Assembly (NCBI GenBank): GCA_046537735.1
Contig: JBKHKH010000128.1
Span: 1-5,660 of the forward strand
DNA length: 5,660 nt
Source of the DNA: JdFR-22 sp046537735
GTDB lineage: Archaea; Halobacteriota; Archaeoglobi; Archaeoglobales; Archaeoglobaceae
Direction of reading: 5' to 3'
The position numbers and the translations under genes are program-made. Shown piece after piece: positions 4,589 to 5,660 of the stretch (positions are counted from its first letter, which is position 1; the number at the start of each line of letters is the position of its first letter). The notes under the pieces are model-generated. The model made no database searches and was not told where the DNA came from. It was given only the letters and a program-made list of their open reading frames with translations.

Positions 4589-4596
4589 ATTTATGA
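4589..4596 (-). promoter_or_regulatory. Possible TATA box for tRNA-Pro
   Basis: TCATAAAT on the minus strand is centred about 28 bp before the tRNA 5' end at 4564, the expected distance for archaeal tRNA promoters with a very short leader. It is an imperfect match, and AAATACAC (4580-4573) is an alternative that is nearer. Confidence 0.35.
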
Positions 4597-4644
4597 ACAT
4601 TTTGGTATTCAATGACCAAGACTACAGCGAAATCTTCAGAAAAT

Positions 4645-4652
4645 GATATATT
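4645..4652 (+). promoter_or_regulatory. TATA box for pyrBI (leaderless promoter)
   Basis: GATATATT is centred about 26.5 bp before ATG 4675, with GAAAAT just upstream as a BRE. There is no Shine-Dalgarno sequence before the ATG pair at 4672/4675. This supports a leaderless transcript and argues against any start upstream of the box. Confidence 0.5.
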
Positions 4653-4674
4653 CATACCATGGCAAAGACCCATG

Positions 4675-5589
4675 ATGTCAAGATTTAGACATTTAATCTC
4701 AATAGAAGACCTCAGCAAGGAAGACATTCTCTATATCTTGGAAAAAGCAGAAGAGCTTGAGCCTTACGCTAGAAGCAAGAAGAAGAGCCGCACTCTGGAG
4801 AACAAACTGCTGGCAAATTTGTTCTTTGAGCCATCCACCCGGACTCGTATGAGCTTTGAGGCTGCCATGAAGGTTTTGGGTGGAGAAGTCATCAACATGA
4901 CTGCCCATGAAGCAAGCAGTGTGGCCAAGGGCGAATCTCTGGCAGATACACTGAAGACAGTGAGCAAATACGCCAACGTCATTGTATTAAGGCATCCTCT
5001 GGAGGGAACAGGTCGATTCGCTATCGAGAACTCAGAGGTTCCATTAATAAACGCAGGAGATGGTGCTGGCCAGCACCCCACCCAAACTCTACTGGACCTC
5101 TATACCTTGAAGAAAGAGTCCTCTCTGGATGGACTGAAGATAGCCCTCATGGGAGATCTCAAGTACTCCCGAACGGTACATTCTTTGATCAAAGCCCTCA
5201 CTCTGTTCAACACCGAGATACATCTCATCAGCCCAGAGAGCCTGAAATTACCGGACGAGCTTCTGGAAGGTTTAAAGGGCAACATCAACTTTTCAACTTA
5301 CGAGGAAGTCATAGAAGAGATTGACGTACTTTATATGACCAGGATCCAGAAAGAAAGATTCCCCGATGAAGAAGAATACAGAAGAGTAGCCGGTAGCTAT
5401 AAGATCGATGTTAAATCACTGGAAAAGGTCAAGGATAATATGATAGTTATGCATCCCCTACCCAGGATCGATGAAATCCATTCTTCAGTTGACAAAACCC
5501 CTCATGCCAGATATTTTCAGCAGGCATTCTATGGAGTTCCGGTAAGGATGGCCATCCTTACGGAGATGGTGGGTGGTGCAAATGAATGA
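4675..5589 (+). CDS. pyrB: Aspartate carbamoyltransferase catalytic subunit
   Basis: A 304-residue enzyme that joins carbamoyl phosphate and L-aspartate to give carbamoyl aspartate, the committed step of pyrimidine synthesis in the cytoplasm. It is a trimer that assembles with PyrI dimers. Carbamoyl-phosphate-binding motif FEPSTRTRMSFE (51-62) includes S54, R56, T57. The 80s loop reads ASSVAKGES with K85. R106 (LRHPLEG) and HPTQ (134-137) complete the N-terminal site. DLKYSR (161-166), TRIQKERF (222-229) and HPLPR (260-264) form the aspartate side. All expected catalytic residues are present, and length matches archaeal and bacterial PyrB. ATG 4675, or 4672, is chosen because family members begin just before 'RFRHLISIEDLS' and a TATA box lies about 27 bp upstream. 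A longer frame from 4612 would add 21 residues with no family counterpart and would include the promoter. The last 8 nt overlap pyrI. Confidence 0.96.
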   Translation: MSRFRHLISIEDLSKEDILYILEKAEELEPYARSKKKSRTLENKLLANLFFEPSTRTRMSFEAAMKVLGGEVINMTAHEASSVAKGESLADTLKTVSKYANVIVLRHPLEGTGRFAIENSEVPLINAGDGAGQHPTQTLLDLYTLKKESSLDGLKIALMGDLKYSRTVHSLIKALTLFNTEIHLISPESLKLPDELLEGLKGNINFSTYEEVIEEIDVLYMTRIQKERFPDEEEYRRVAGSYKIDVKSLEKVKDNMIVMHPLPRIDEIHSSVDKTPHARYFQQAFYGVPVRMAILTEMVGGANE

Positions 5590-5660
5590 ACAGCTAACTA
5601 TATCCAAAATTAAAGAAGGAACGGTGATCGATCACATAAACTCGGGCAAATCGGTATTGG
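5582..5660 (+). CDS. pyrI: Aspartate carbamoyltransferase regulatory subunit, N-terminal fragment
   Basis: The first 26 codons of pyrI, running off the window. The opening MNEQLTISKIKEGTVIDHI, then NSGKS, matches the family start (ISKIxxGTVIDHIxxGxxxxVL), the nucleotide-effector-binding domain that responds to CTP and ATP. The C-terminal zinc domain that contacts PyrB is outside the window. The ATG at 5582 overlaps the pyrB stop by 8 nt, indicating translational coupling and equal supply of both subunits. The GGTGGTG just upstream (5572-5578), inside pyrB, may be its ribosome binding site, though only 3 nt from the ATG. Confidence 0.93.
   Translation, partial: MNEQLTISKIKEGTVIDHINSGKSVL

Noticed and set aside
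4455..4646. Open frame crossing tRNA-Pro (and 4512-4727 on the minus strand)
   Set aside because: It overlaps a complete, well-folded tRNA gene; the peptide is a translation of tRNA sequence.
4612..4674. N-terminal extension of pyrB from ATG 4612
   Set aside because: The added 21 residues lack a family counterpart, and the stretch contains the likely TATA box.
4699..5288. Minus-strand frames inside pyrB
   Set aside because: They are shadows of a gene with all catalytic motifs intact.
1..5660. CRISPR arrays, insertion sequences, integrase or attachment sites
   Set aside because: No regularly spaced repeats, transposase or recombinase frames were found. The tRNA 3' half (4462-4496) has no direct copy visible in the window.

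Overview
The window looks like a piece of archaeal chromosome, most likely a methanogen- or ANME-type euryarchaeon. The lineage is an inference. The support is a tRNA-Pro gene with a 29-nt intron in a canonical bulge-helix-bulge, TATA boxes placed about 27 bp before start codons (leaderless transcripts), a DUF217-type VapB antitoxin, an eRF1-like protein, pyrBI, and a secreted 'EEWNKTxGG' repeat protein with a PGF-CTERM-like tail.

Layout. At 1-297 (+) is the C-terminal end of an AAA+ ATPase that stops before the usual lid domain and ends in an acidic tail. At 339-1523 (+) is a secreted six-repeat protein rich in N-glycosylation sequons, with a signal peptide and a C-terminal sorting or anchor signal. 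At 1606-2975 (+) is a compact three-gene unit: vapB, vapC (PIN-domain toxin) and a short-chain dehydrogenase/reductase. Facing it at 3000-4061 (-) is a baeRF/Vms1-like homologue of release factor eRF1, with a GGWSQ loop where aRF1 has GGQ and a C-terminal four-cysteine zinc site.

The 4062-4210 intergenic region is AT-rich and holds divergent promoter signals plus an exact 15-bp direct repeat (19 bp with one mismatch) whose copies flank a TATA-like box. That box faces an easily missed 54-residue cysteine-rich protein at 4211-4375 (+). At 4462-4564 (-) is intron-containing tRNA-Pro(GGG), followed by a hairpin plus T7 terminator. At 4675-5589 (+) is pyrB, and at 5582 the start of pyrI, overlapping pyrB by 8 nt and cut by the window edge.

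How the genes relate. pyrB and pyrI encode the two subunits of aspartate carbamoyltransferase, the committed step of pyrimidine synthesis. vapB and vapC form a toxin-antitoxin pair with the reductase as a passenger or co-regulated gene. The eRF1-like protein is probably a translation-quality or peptidyl-tRNA hydrolase factor. The other genes show no clear functional link. I see no CRISPR array, insertion sequence, integrase or rRNA. Nothing proves a wholly new system; the best leads are the lid-less AAA+ end and the repeat-bearing promoter region before the cysteine-rich small protein.
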